A model generated the notes under the pieces. That model did no database searches. It was not told the DNA's origin and was given only the letters and a program-made list of their open reading frames with translations. A stretch of 40,918 nt of DNA, taken from positions 1-40,918 of the forward strand of contig JAOZSE010000003.1 in NCBI GenBank assembly GCA_029939835.1. The letters run 5' to 3'. Source of the DNA: Pontiellaceae bacterium (lineage in GTDB: Bacteria > Verrucomicrobiota > Kiritimatiellia > Kiritimatiellales > Tichowtungiaceae). The translations under genes were made by a program, and so were the position numbers. Shown here piece after piece: positions 24,701 to 31,785 of the stretch (its first letter is position 1; the number at the start of each line of letters is the position of its first letter).

Positions 24701-26132
24701 CCAGCTGGAAGCGCTGGTTGAGAAGCGGACTAAGGAACTGGAGCAGGCCCGGCAGGAACAGGAGACCGCTGAACTGGCGCTGACGCAGAAGCAGGTCGAG
24801 CTCACCAAACTCAGCACGGAAGTGGATGAAAAAATAGCCGGGCAGGTTCGGGAATATCAGCAGGAAATTGAAGGCCTCAGGCAGGAGGAACAACTCCTGA
24901 AACGCAGTGAAAACCATTACCGGCAGCTGTTCGAATCTTCCGCGGAAGCCTTCCTGATACTGGAGACGGAAACCGGGGAAATTAACAAAGCCAACCCGGC
25001 CGCCGTTGAACTTTTCGGCGCAGAAGCCGAAGACCGGCTGATCGGCCAGTCATTGGATACGCTTTCGCCCGACGCGCAGCCGGACGGAGGTCCTTCGTCC
25101 AGACTCGCCCTCAAGCATATTCAGTGCGCCTATGAAGAAGAGAATGATGCCTTTGAGTGGCTTTACCGTAAACCCGACGGAACCGTATTCTTCGGGCTGA
25201 CCTCCCTGACGGCGATTGAAGAAGACGGGCGGCATCAGGTGCTGGCTGCGATCAGCAATATTGAGCCGATTAAAAAAGATCAGGAACAGCTCCGGCAGGC
25301 CAAAGACAACGCCGAAGAGGTCAGTCGGGCCAACAGCCGTTTTGTGGCCGACATGCAGGAGGCCATGTGCTCTTCGCTGGATCCGGTTGTGGAAATCTCC
25401 GCGGCCATTATGAACGCTTCCAACCTGTCCGATGATCAGCGGGAACAGCTGGCCGGGATTAACCGTAACAGCACCGAACTGCTGGAAATGATGAACAACC
25501 GGCTGGAACTGGAACGCATGGCCGCCGGGACGGTTCAGGCGGAAGCGGCACCGTTTGATTTGTATGCCTTCATCACGGAGATGAACGCGAAATTCTGCGA
25601 CAAGGCCAAAAACAAGAGTCTCTTCTTTGCTATGAGTCATGCCCACAATGTTTCCCGGCAGATCACAGCCGACCGGCGAAAGCTGCGCAAGGTGCTGGGC
25701 ACCCTGCTGGAGTATGCCATCGGCCAAACGGACAAAGGCCGGCTGGGCGTGCATGCCACAAGCGAAGAACTCGGCGACCGTAAGGAAAAAATCACATTTG
25801 AACTGGCGTACACCGGGCGCAATGCGCACGACACCATCCTTACCAGGGTATTGAGCCATGAAGATCTGCTGGAGAAGGAAGACAGCGATGTCACCGGCGT
25901 GGAGCTCGGGTTGGCCATCAGCCGGCGCTATGCACAGATACTGGGCGGTGACATCACGCTGGAAAGCCGCCCCGGAAATGTCAGTCTGCTGAAATTCGGC
26001 ATCACCGCTGAAGTCGATAAATCCGCCGAACCCGAACCTGAGCCCGAACCTGAAAAAGACCGCCCGCGGCCTGTTTCCAGAGAGCCGGTACTGGCTGTGG
26101 AAGATCACGATGTCTGGTCGCGTCGTAAATAA
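21717..26132 (+). CDS. Multi-PAS sensor with degenerate histidine-kinase core
   Basis: A 1471-residue protein. One membrane segment lies at about 15-38. Six PAS or PAS-like domains follow at roughly 88-205, 210-345 (atypical), 352-470, 475-595, 600-725 and 1063-1185. Between PAS 5 and 6 is a long coiled coil with seven exact 39-residue repeats (769-1041). The end resembles HisKA plus HATPase, but the H-box SHE is QEA (Glu1215 for His), the N-box Asn is Tyr1333 and the DxG Asp is Tyr1365; only the G2-like GVELGLAIS is retained. Autophosphorylation therefore looks impossible. An EPEPEPEPE linker precedes VLAVEDHD, which resembles the first strand of a receiver, then a stop. A sigma-54 type promoter is upstream. 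Confidence 0.9.
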   Translation: MDLLGIISNLTPLRMAAVIVAGITGLLLLVSLILLFIYRTRFNKAREQCLTLRPELKLTQDRLGETTVHLDNTTRKLEETLYRQQSLQDEAVAGIFRMDRAGDFTYINSKLAGLCGMTSQQVLREGLTQAVHPEDRERVRAEWNVLKDRQEPFCSTFRFLRTDDSEVTVICQMYAVKGSDQAVADYVGLITDVTELHNEYAVFRDGERRTNSFIEAAAGGFYQLIPDEPIAVDGEPNKIAEQIYKSMSLASCNSPFAELYDQPENELAGARLDALPGGCGPFTDLESVKAFVKAGFKFLETETVRKDHRGNHLCLQNHAVGIVEDGHLVGIWGTQRDFSRQKREAEALDSRLQFLEKILNTLPGDVLVKDTRCRFLYVNPGMAERTGIPVEDWIGKTVFELMPATPRDFNKNSIEVMKTGEMSRTVGPYETPDGTGWAEAFEIPLAGSEGLIEGAVSLSLEVTDRVNAELALQKSEEQFRSLMEGCPDGIILADAESKKLTYANPAMCDFIGYTAPELLDMRIADIHPPGSRRQVSDEFADRARHGQKFEEPMVCLRKDRSMVFADIGASMVWINGKEHIIGVYGDATERKKAETALNEQNEQYANIVRHAPALFAVVNYGGTVQSMNDALLEKLGYAEDELIGMPYVSTLVAESDQNKLADAFSAVSGTEEAEYEYRLLTKGGEEILVESHIRPHFDKDGKLVSFSMVALDITKRRKLEEQMKDCCDRLQEQLARRTADLEKLEAGRQEEAEQSLQQAAAELEELSRKHEEELAREIRKRREIEERLRQSKNELNRCKEQLDASIEQRTQALEDEIAMRQKREERLLQNESDLNQYRTELEASLEQRTQELEKQVEERKASEEDLKEMRKELKNLSGAQKELLAGQTQELKAQIAETKKTEAYLRQQEKELQQKQGDLEAQIKQRTQELSEESADRKKTEEDLQRMQSELQEFREQQESLIARETEALNVEIGEYKKTEEALRRNESVLRSRAAQLEALVEKRTKELEQARQEQETAELALTQKQVELTKLSTEVDEKIAGQVREYQQEIEGLRQEEQLLKRSENHYRQLFESSAEAFLILETETGEINKANPAAVELFGAEAEDRLIGQSLDTLSPDAQPDGGPSSRLALKHIQCAYEEENDAFEWLYRKPDGTVFFGLTSLTAIEEDGRHQVLAAISNIEPIKKDQEQLRQAKDNAEEVSRANSRFVADMQEAMCSSLDPVVEISAAIMNASNLSDDQREQLAGINRNSTELLEMMNNRLELERMAAGTVQAEAAPFDLYAFITEMNAKFCDKAKNKSLFFAMSHAHNVSRQITADRRKLRKVLGTLLEYAIGQTDKGRLGVHATSEELGDRKEKITFELAYTGRNAHDTILTRVLSHEDLLEKEDSDVTGVELGLAISRRYAQILGGDITLESRPGNVSLLKFGITAEVDKSAEPEPEPEPEKDRPRPVSREPVLAVEDHDVWSRRK
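24021..24839 (+). repeat. Seven tandem 117-base coding repeats (39 residues each)
   Basis: Each unit begins with a variant of QRTQELE (KHEEELA, QRTQALE, QRTQELE, GQTQELK, QRTQELS, RETEALN, KRTKELE) exactly 39 residues apart and contains RKKTEEDL-like and ELxxLRxxLE segments. A partial eighth (GQVREYQ) leads into the last PAS domain. DNA identity between units is modest, so this is an old duplication. Confidence 0.85.
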
Positions 26133-26251
26133 TGCCGGACGTGGCCTGTTCCCGGCAAAGCGGCGTCGTTCGCTAAAAATCAGACACTCGTCGCGTGGCG
26201 GGGGTGAGTGCATCACAAATGATGCGGGATGTCCCGCTATCTCTCCAAATT

Positions 26252-26317
26252 GTAGGGAGGGAACGGCTGAAAGCCTTCCCGCCGCGGCTGGAAGGTCTTT
26301 GACCATTCCAGCCCTAC
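26252..26317. repeat. REP/BIME-like element, family B
   Basis: GTAGGGAGGGAACGGCTGAA ... GACCATTCCAGCCCTAC. It nearly matches the copy at 15814-15927 at both ends but has a shorter centre (CTGGAAGGTCTTTGACC). Confidence 0.8.
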
Positions 26318-26403
26318 AAAAGAAGGCTAATGGCTCAGTCGTTTACATTGAACCTTCTTTTTCCGGTAGCCATGCCGTCCGGCGCGGCGTATTCTCTTTG
26401 GTT

Positions 26404-26758
26404 GCAGGCAGAGTGTATCGGCCGCTCTCCTTCGGGAGGGAGGAAAGTCCGGACTCCGCAGGGCAGGACGTTCCGTGGTTAACGCGGGAACTCCGGTGCG
26501 ATATCGCCGGGGATGGAAAGTGCCACAGAAAACAAACCGCCTCGATTCGTTGGGGTAAGGGTGAAACGGTGGGGTAAGAGCCCACCGCTCCAAGGGTAAC
26601 CGCGGAGGCAGGGTAAACCCCGTCCGGAGCAAGATCAAATAGGGAACGAGAGGCGGCCCGCCTCACTTGAGTTCCGGGTTGATTGCACTAGATAAATGGC
26701 TGATCCCGACCTCTTCGGAGAGTCGGGAAACAGAATCCGGCTTACCGCTCTGCCTGTG
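26404..26758 (+). ncRNA. rnpB: RNase P RNA, bacterial type A
   Basis: The catalytic RNA of RNase P, which matures tRNA 5' ends. Terminal stem P1 is GCAGGCAGAG (26404-26413) with CTCTGCCTGT near 26748-26757. The conserved cores are present in order: GAGGAAAGTCCGGACTCC, GGAAAGTGCCACAGAAAA, GGGTGAAACGGT with GGTAAGAGCCCACCG, GGCAGGGTAAACCCC and the 3' ACAGAATCCGGCTTA. Eight T residues directly after P1 suggest termination there. It is flanked on both sides by REP-like elements. Confidence 0.96.
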
Positions 26759-26788
26759 TTTTTTTTGTTCTCCTCTTTTTCAGGAAAG

Positions 26789-26864
26789 GTAGGGCGCGTT
26801 CGCCGAGCGCGCCGCCAGTCCTGAGCTTTGCCGAAAGACGGACGGCTCGCCGAGCCGTCCCTAC
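26789..26864. repeat. REP/BIME-like double hairpin, family D
   Basis: GTAGGGCGCGTTCGCCGAGCGCGCC and, at the other end, GACGGCTCGCCGAGCCGTCC plus CTAC, a near-perfect inverted hairpin. Related copies are at 35892-35944 and 40039-40089. Confidence 0.85.
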
Positions 26865-26912
26865 CAAAGATGTTCCGTCCTGAGCCGGAAGTCAGTGAAT
26901 CATTTCCATTGA

Positions 26913-26940
26913 TTGACATTAAAAGCATTTAGGCTAAAAA
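26913..26940 (+). promoter_or_regulatory. Possible sigma-70 promoter for rex
   Basis: TTGACA (26913-26918), a 16-base spacer and TAAAAA (26935-26940), about 40 bases before the rex GTG start. The -10 is weak. Confidence 0.4.
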
Positions 26941-26979
26941 TATGTCATTTCAATAACAATAAAAGGTGCGGGGAATTTT

Positions 26980-27612
26980 GTGAAAACAAACACTGAAGTA
27001 ATAAACCGGCTGCTCAAATACCGCGATGTGATGCAAAAAATGAAGGGCCTCGGCCTCGTCCGGGTCTTTTCCGACAATCTGGCCGATGCGCTCGGTGTTT
27101 CACCGTCGCTCGTGCGCAAAGACTTCTCGATGTTCGATCTCACCGGCAACAAGCGCGGCGGCTACCGGATCGAAGAAATGGTCGAAAAGCTCAACGTCAT
27201 ACTTGGCAAAGACCGCAAACAAAAAATCATCATTGTCGGCTGCGGAAAAATGGGCCGCGCACTGATGAACTACAATGGATTCCCGCAGGTCGGAATTCGC
27301 GTCGCGGCCGGGTTCGACAGCGACCCGCACCTGCTGGATTCCGACGCGCCGATTCCGATTCTGCACGTCAGCAAAATGAAAAGGTTCATCGCGGAGAACG
27401 AAATCAAGCTCGCCGTGCTCACCGTGCCCGAACCCTCGGCGCAGTCCATTCTCGACTCGCTCATGAAGACCTCCATCCGCGGCGTCATCAACTTTGCGCC
27501 CGTGCTGCTCAAAGGCAGCGACACCTGTCTCATTCACAACATTAACATTGAGCAGGAACTCGAAAACCTCTTCTACCAGATCCAGTTCGCCGACCGGGAA
27601 GAGGGGGAGTGA
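26980..27612 (+). CDS. rex: Redox-sensing transcriptional repressor Rex
   Basis: Rex represses fermentation and respiration genes and is released from DNA by NADH. The 210 residues contain an N-terminal winged helix (about 5-75; LADALGVSPSLVRKDFSMF) and a Rossmann domain with the NAD(H) motif IIVGCGKMGRAL (GxGxxG) and the C-terminal domain-swap helix ELENLFYQIQFA. The start is GTG with GCGGGGA upstream. It is monocistronic and convergent with the acyl-CoA synthetase. The NAD-linked hydrogenase genes 5 kb downstream are plausible targets, although I found no convincing Rex operator there. Confidence 0.95.
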   Translation: MKTNTEVINRLLKYRDVMQKMKGLGLVRVFSDNLADALGVSPSLVRKDFSMFDLTGNKRGGYRIEEMVEKLNVILGKDRKQKIIIVGCGKMGRALMNYNGFPQVGIRVAAGFDSDPHLLDSDAPIPILHVSKMKRFIAENEIKLAVLTVPEPSAQSILDSLMKTSIRGVINFAPVLLKGSDTCLIHNINIEQELENLFYQIQFADREEGE

Positions 27613-27634
27613 GCGCAGAGTACCACCCTTCGTT

Positions 27635-29335
27635 TCAACGGGATGTACTCCCCCGCCTGGCGAAGGTATCAATGGCGTACAGATAGCGTTTAATTTTCTG
27701 CGTGGTGGTTTTTTCGAATTCTTCGAACCGGATCTGGATGCAGCGCGGCCGCTTGTATTCGGCGAGACCCTGCACCATCCGTTTGACCTCTGCCCGCACG
27801 GTACCTTCGATTTCCTGCTCGGAGAGCCGGCGGCCCTCCCGGTCTTCAAGGGCGTCAAAGGCCTCCATATCCGGCACCGCAATCAGGCCTGTCCGTTCGC
27901 CGGTTGTTTCGCCGGGCTCGTGGTAGCCCAGCGCGAGACATTCCAGAATGAAGGGGCTGTGGGCCACCTGTTGTTCCACTTCTTCCGGATAAATATTTTT
28001 TCCCTCGCGACTGACGATCATGCTTTTCTTGCGCCCGCTGATCACCAGATAGCCCTTGTCATCAAAATGGCCGAGGTCGCCGGTCAGGTACCACCCGTCG
28101 CGCAGGCAGTGTTCCGTCTGCACCGGGTTGTTGTAGTAGCCCTGCATTACGTTCGATCCGCGGGCCGTGATCTCGCCGATCCCATCGCTGTTGGGTTCAA
28201 GAATTTTGATCTCCACGTCCGGCACCGGCAGGCCGACGGTTCCGGGGCGGGGCCGGTCCGGGGGGTTGACGGAAAGAACCGGGCCGGTCTCCGTAATGCC
28301 GTAGCCTTCCGCAATGGTAAAACCAAGCCGTTTCCATGCCTGCAGGGTCTCGGGGCAGATGGGCGCTCCGCCCGAAATAATCAGCCGCAGCGCCCCGCCG
28401 AGTTCGCGGTGAATTTTTATTCCGATCACGCGCGCCAGCCCGAGGGCATAGAGCAGGCGGCCCGCCTTTTTTTTCCGGATGTTTTCCAGAATGCGGGCCA
28501 GCATCTTTTCCAGTAGCAGCGGCACGGCCATCAGCACCGTGGGCGAGGTTTCCTTCATGGCGGCCTGAATGGTCTTCAGGTTGTCCACAATGGTTACCTG
28601 GGCCTGTGCGTACACCGGCAGCAGCACGATGCCGGTGAAGGCGAACGAATGGTGGAGGGGGAGCACCAGCAGAAAATTATCCGTCTGCCGGGTATCAATG
28701 GCTTTGGCGCAGCTTTTGACATTCGAAATGAAATTGCAGTGGGACAGCACGGCGCCTTTCTGACGGCCGGTGGTTCCGGAGGTGTAGATGATAGACGCCG
28801 GCGATTCCGGATCCGGATCATACTGATCAAAGGCGCGCGCAGGGGAGGCCGCCGCCGGCGAAACCTGTTGCCGGAGCGTTTCGTAGGCGTGGAAACGGAC
28901 ACGGCCGGATTCCGGCAGACCGGTCGGTTCCGCGTCAACCAGCACCGCGTTGCGCAGGTCGGGAAGCCGCTTTTCGATGTCCGAAATCATCGCGGCATAT
29001 TTTGCCGAACAGAACACCACGGAAACTTCGCAGTCGTGAAAAATGTGCGCCACCTCCTGTTCGCGGAGTGTGATATCGATCGGCACGGCGGTGGCGCCCA
29101 TGCTGACGATGCCAAAATAAATCTCGTACCACTCGGGGGAGTTCTCCCGGTAAAGAGCCACGCGATCTCCCGGCCCTGCGCCCAGGCCGGCGCAGATCTC
29201 CGACACCTGCCGCACCCGTTCCAGAAGCTCGCCGTAGGTTCGGGTCTGCCAGCTTCCCTCCTGCTTAAAGCGCAGGGCCACCCCGTCGGCACGCTCTTTT
29301 GCCGCCCGGTTAAAAATGTCTTTGATCGTCGTCAT
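27635..29335 (-). CDS. AMP-forming long-chain acyl-CoA synthetase-like protein
   Basis: A 566-residue adenylate-forming enzyme (ANL superfamily), expected to activate a fatty acid to acyl-AMP and then acyl-CoA. Motifs: P-loop SIIYTSGTTGRQKGAVLSH near 183-200, LPLHHSFAFTG, ISGGAPI, GYGITETGPVLSVNPP, GWYLTGDLGHFDDKGYL and ISGRKKSMIVSREGKNIYP. The C-terminal TTTQKIKRYLY supplies the Lys of the acylation conformer, with TQ where TG is usual. The frame runs upstream to 29440; ATG 29335 is chosen because GGAG lies 7 bases before it. Exact chain-length preference cannot be read from sequence. Confidence 0.9.
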   Translation of the reverse strand: MTTIKDIFNRAAKERADGVALRFKQEGSWQTRTYGELLERVRQVSEICAGLGAGPGDRVALYRENSPEWYEIYFGIVSMGATAVPIDITLREQEVAHIFHDCEVSVVFCSAKYAAMISDIEKRLPDLRNAVLVDAEPTGLPESGRVRFHAYETLRQQVSPAAASPARAFDQYDPDPESPASIIYTSGTTGRQKGAVLSHCNFISNVKSCAKAIDTRQTDNFLLVLPLHHSFAFTGIVLLPVYAQAQVTIVDNLKTIQAAMKETSPTVLMAVPLLLEKMLARILENIRKKKAGRLLYALGLARVIGIKIHRELGGALRLIISGGAPICPETLQAWKRLGFTIAEGYGITETGPVLSVNPPDRPRPGTVGLPVPDVEIKILEPNSDGIGEITARGSNVMQGYYNNPVQTEHCLRDGWYLTGDLGHFDDKGYLVISGRKKSMIVSREGKNIYPEEVEQQVAHSPFILECLALGYHEPGETTGERTGLIAVPDMEAFDALEDREGRRLSEQEIEGTVRAEVKRMVQGLAEYKRPRCIQIRFEEFEKTTTQKIKRYLYAIDTFARRGSTSR

Positions 29336-29547
29336 ATACATCGTCTCCACGACCCGGATTTTGGCAGATGCACCCGTTGCCGGCAAACGGAAAGAGGGGG
29401 GGGGCGCTCCGCTGAAATAAGATTTCACGGCGCAGTCCATTCCCTGATCGGGAAGAGGGGGGTGATTTTTCTCACGGAATACTTAGCGCGGCAACCTGTC
29501 CTCCATAGCTCGAAGAGCGACGGAGGAAGCCGCAACCAAAGAGGGGT

Positions 29548-29629
29548 GGCAAAATTATGAAAAGCAAAATCATTTTTCTATACCGTCCAGTTGTAAGGTC
29601 TTCATGATTTTGCTGTAAATGATTCTGCC
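29548..29629. repeat. MITE-like inverted repeat, GGCAAAATCATT family, copy 1
   Basis: The left arm is GGCAAAATTATGAAAAGC followed by AAAATCATTTTT. The right arm, as its reverse complement, is GGCAGAATCATTTACAGC followed by AAAATCAT. Each arm holds two GCAAAATCATT-like words. It is more decayed than copy 2 at 31630-31720. Confidence 0.7.
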
Positions 29630-29796
29630 ATAAAAATCTTTCGTGGATTAACGGTTGGAATAAATCGACTGCACCGAGACTCGTGCACAAAAAACAAGAT
29701 TCTGACGGATAGTAGTACAGAACACACGGAAGGGTTTTGCAGGGCGGGGAAGACTGCCGCACCATTTTTAAAAACAGTTCGGTATTTTCTTCAACG

Positions 29797-29844
29797 TGGG
29801 ACAGGCTTCCAGCCTGTCAAAGACAGCCAGGATGGCTGTCCTAC
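29797..29844. repeat. REP/BIME-like double hairpin, family A
   Basis: GGGACAGGCTTCCAGCCTGTC then GACAGCCAGGATGGCTGTC plus CTAC. Two adjacent hairpins, the right one perfect. Sister of 13701-13776. Confidence 0.85.
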
Positions 29845-29890
29845 TTCGCCTTACATCTGCCTCGTAATGCTGAAATTTAAGAATGGACAA

Positions 29891-29909
29891 ATATTCCATA
29901 TTGGAATAT
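29891..29909. promoter_or_regulatory. Operator-like palindrome upstream of the XRE gene
   Basis: ATATTCCA (29891-29898), spacer TAT, TGGAATAT (29902-29909): perfect 8-base arms about 100 bases before the regulator start. An autoregulatory binding site is the obvious guess; it also resembles the TTCCA/TGGAA palindromes found elsewhere in the window. Confidence 0.55.
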
Positions 29910-30012
29910 AGAGGATGCTCTATCTGTTACGGATCGGCGATAAGGATTCTCAGACGCAGGATTTAAAAACGTGCAGGAAAATGGTGAAAAAAATCAAAGG
30001 GGCATGCGGACG

Positions 30013-30561
30013 ATGAGCAAAAAGTACAAGAGTGTTGCCGAGCTGATTAAATCGATGGATCTGTCGAAGGAACAGAAGCAGGAGCAGATCGATTATCTCA
30101 ACCGACGGACGCTGTCACGACTGTTGACGGTTATGCGCAGCCAAAAAGGAATGAACCAGCAGGAAGCGGCGGAAAAGTGCGGTTGTACACAGAGCCGGAT
30201 TTCCAAGCTGGAGTACAAAGAGGATCGGAAAGTCACCATCGGTGAACTGCTGGATTATTCCGATGCGCTTGATTTGGAATTGTCGGTGGTTTTCCTTCCG
30301 AAAAAACTTCGTATTGTCGACCGGGTTAAAGTGCATGCGGCGCAGATTGAACATCTGCTTCGCCATCTGGTAAAAATGAGCAAGGGTGACCGGAAGATGG
30401 AGAAGGCCGTCAATAATTTTCACCGTGAATGCATGGTCAACATGATGGCGATCATCGAAAAAAGCCAGAAATCGCTCCGGCCCCGCAAAAAGAAAAAACT
30501 GACCGTCATCGGCCCTCCGGAAGTGGAACAGCTCATTGAGGAAGAAACAGCCGCCGTTTAA
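30013..30561 (+). CDS. XRE-family helix-turn-helix regulator
   Basis: A 182-residue DNA-binding protein. The XRE domain lies at about 35-95 (LLTVMRSQKGMNQQEAAEKC, TQSRISKLEYKEDRKVTIGEL). It is preceded by a short helical region and followed by a basic C-terminal helical domain (VKVHAAQIEHLLRHLVKM, RPRKKKKLTV). This arrangement resembles antitoxin-type XRE proteins, but no toxin partner is next to it. ATG 30013 has AAAGGGG 10 bases upstream; GTG 29971 and ATG 30004 are alternatives. Isolated between repeats and a pseudogene. Confidence 0.85.
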   Translation: MSKKYKSVAELIKSMDLSKEQKQEQIDYLNRRTLSRLLTVMRSQKGMNQQEAAEKCGCTQSRISKLEYKEDRKVTIGELLDYSDALDLELSVVFLPKKLRIVDRVKVHAAQIEHLLRHLVKMSKGDRKMEKAVNNFHRECMVNMMAIIEKSQKSLRPRKKKKLTVIGPPEVEQLIEEETAAV

Positions 30562-30710
30562 TTCGCTGAGAGCGAAGAGAGGGAATAAATCTCGCGACCA
30601 TGCGTCGTCAGGGGTTATGCAGGTCAAGAAGGCGCAGAGACGCAAAGAGTGTGGCTGATTCTGTGGAGATGCTTAAATGTGAGGATCCCGTCTGCTGTGC
30701 ATGGACTTGC

Positions 30711-31450
30711 CTACTTAATACGTGATCCCTCTTTCTTTGCTTTTGTTTGCATTTTCCAGTTTCCGTCAGAAGGAAAAGTCACCCAGGGATTTTCTTCTGC
30801 CAGCTTTGGATTATATTGAATTCGGATAACGCCGTCTCGATCAGCCTCTACCTTAATATCTCCGCTTATGCTGTGGATCAGCGCAGGCACCTTGGTTAAG
30901 GGGGTGGGCTTGAATTCAAACCAAGACACTGTCTCCTCAATTTCCACTTCATGTCCTTTTAGCGCTTTGACTGCGTGATTAATCGTTTGATCAATGGTTT
31001 TTTTGAGACCAAAGAGGTTCACGTATCGCGTTTTGTGCTGTTCGGACATGAACAGCTCTTGTGGGTCGATTTTGCTACTCAAGTCAATGCCCGCTTTCAG
31101 TTCCATACTCATGCTTCCCTTTGGCTGGTTGGCAACAATGAACGGGTTTTTCCTTCATTAAATCGTCACGCAAGGGAAGCGTGAATGTTCCGTCTGCGTT
31201 TAGGCGAAGGGGAATCTTTCCGTTCTTGGAGTCAATGTAGAGCTCGATGTCTTGCGGTTTCACGTTGGGGAGCTTGGACGATATGGTAAACCGAGCTTGT
31301 CGGTTTGTTATGATTTTTTCACGACTCCATCGTCGTGACCACGTTATAGATAGTTGCGTAGGGGAGCTTGCCTTCTTCAGTCCTGCTTTTGTCTTTGCAT
31401 GAACTGGCTACAACAGCGAGCAGACACAAGAAGATGATTTGCGTATTCAT
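30711..31450 (-). pseudogene. Lipoprotein gene broken by two frameshifts
   Basis: Three consecutive frames together encode one protein of about 245 residues. Frame 1 (31450-31319) starts MNTQIIFLCLLAVVASSC, a lipoprotein signal, after an AGGAGAG site. Near the run of A at 31313-31318 it must shift to frame 2, which continues QARFTISSKLPNVKPQDIEL and PLRLNADGTFTLPLRDDLM. Near 31135 it must shift again to frame 3, IVANQPKGSMSMELKAG to the stop at 30711. The junction order (beta-rich domain, then NQPKGSM, then helical end) matches a family of hypothetical lipoproteins I recognise only loosely. The last piece alone could still give a 133-residue protein from ATG 31112. Confidence 0.75.
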
Positions 31451-31629
31451 TTTCTCTCCTATGGCAGACAGTTGATTAGACAGAATTTGATTCTGTCTGT
31501 CACGGTGGTGACAGGCAGAAAACAAATCAGCTAATCCTGTAATTTAATCATTCTCAATTTTCAAACATACCCCCTGCGGGGCGGGCAATGCAAAACTTGC
31601 CTGCTTACGGCAGACTCGTAAATAGATTG

Positions 31630-31720
31630 GGCAAAATCATTAAGGGCAAAATCATTTTTCTGGGCGCGGGGAGAGCTTTCTCCTTCAGGTAAAAATTATT
31701 TTGCCCTTAATGATTTTGCC
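31630..31720. repeat. MITE-like inverted repeat, GGCAAAATCATT family, copy 2
   Basis: The left arm is GGCAAAATCATTAAGGGC followed by AAAATCATTTTT. The right arm is its near-exact reverse complement (about 32 bases per arm, ending GATTTTGCC). The centre, GGGCGCGGGGAGAGC, is GC-rich, unlike the arms. No coding capacity. It lies in the gap between the broken lipoprotein and nfo. Confidence 0.8.
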
Positions 31721-31785
31721 AATTCGTGTTCATTCCTGCGATTTCTATCCTCTCTGTGTCTCAGTGACCTCTGTGGTGGAAAGTC

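Noticed and set aside
23679-26306. Minus-strand open frames (273 and 418 codons) opposite the PAS protein
   Set aside because: They are products of the biased, repetitive coiled-coil and PAS coding sequence on the plus strand; no ribosome sites or family motifs.
26110-26577. Open frame overlapping the end of the PAS protein and the start of RNase P RNA
   Set aside because: It runs through a REP element and the structured RNA gene. I also tested whether it continues a receiver domain in the +1 frame; it does not.
26975-26990. TTTTGTGAAAAC at the rex start resembling half of a Rex operator
   Set aside because: Only one half-site is present (TTGTGAAA) and it overlaps the start codon; no inverted partner at the expected spacing.
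28649-29560. Plus-strand open frame of 303 codons opposite the acyl-CoA synthetase
   Set aside because: The minus strand encodes an unmistakable adenylate-forming enzyme; the plus product is motif-free.
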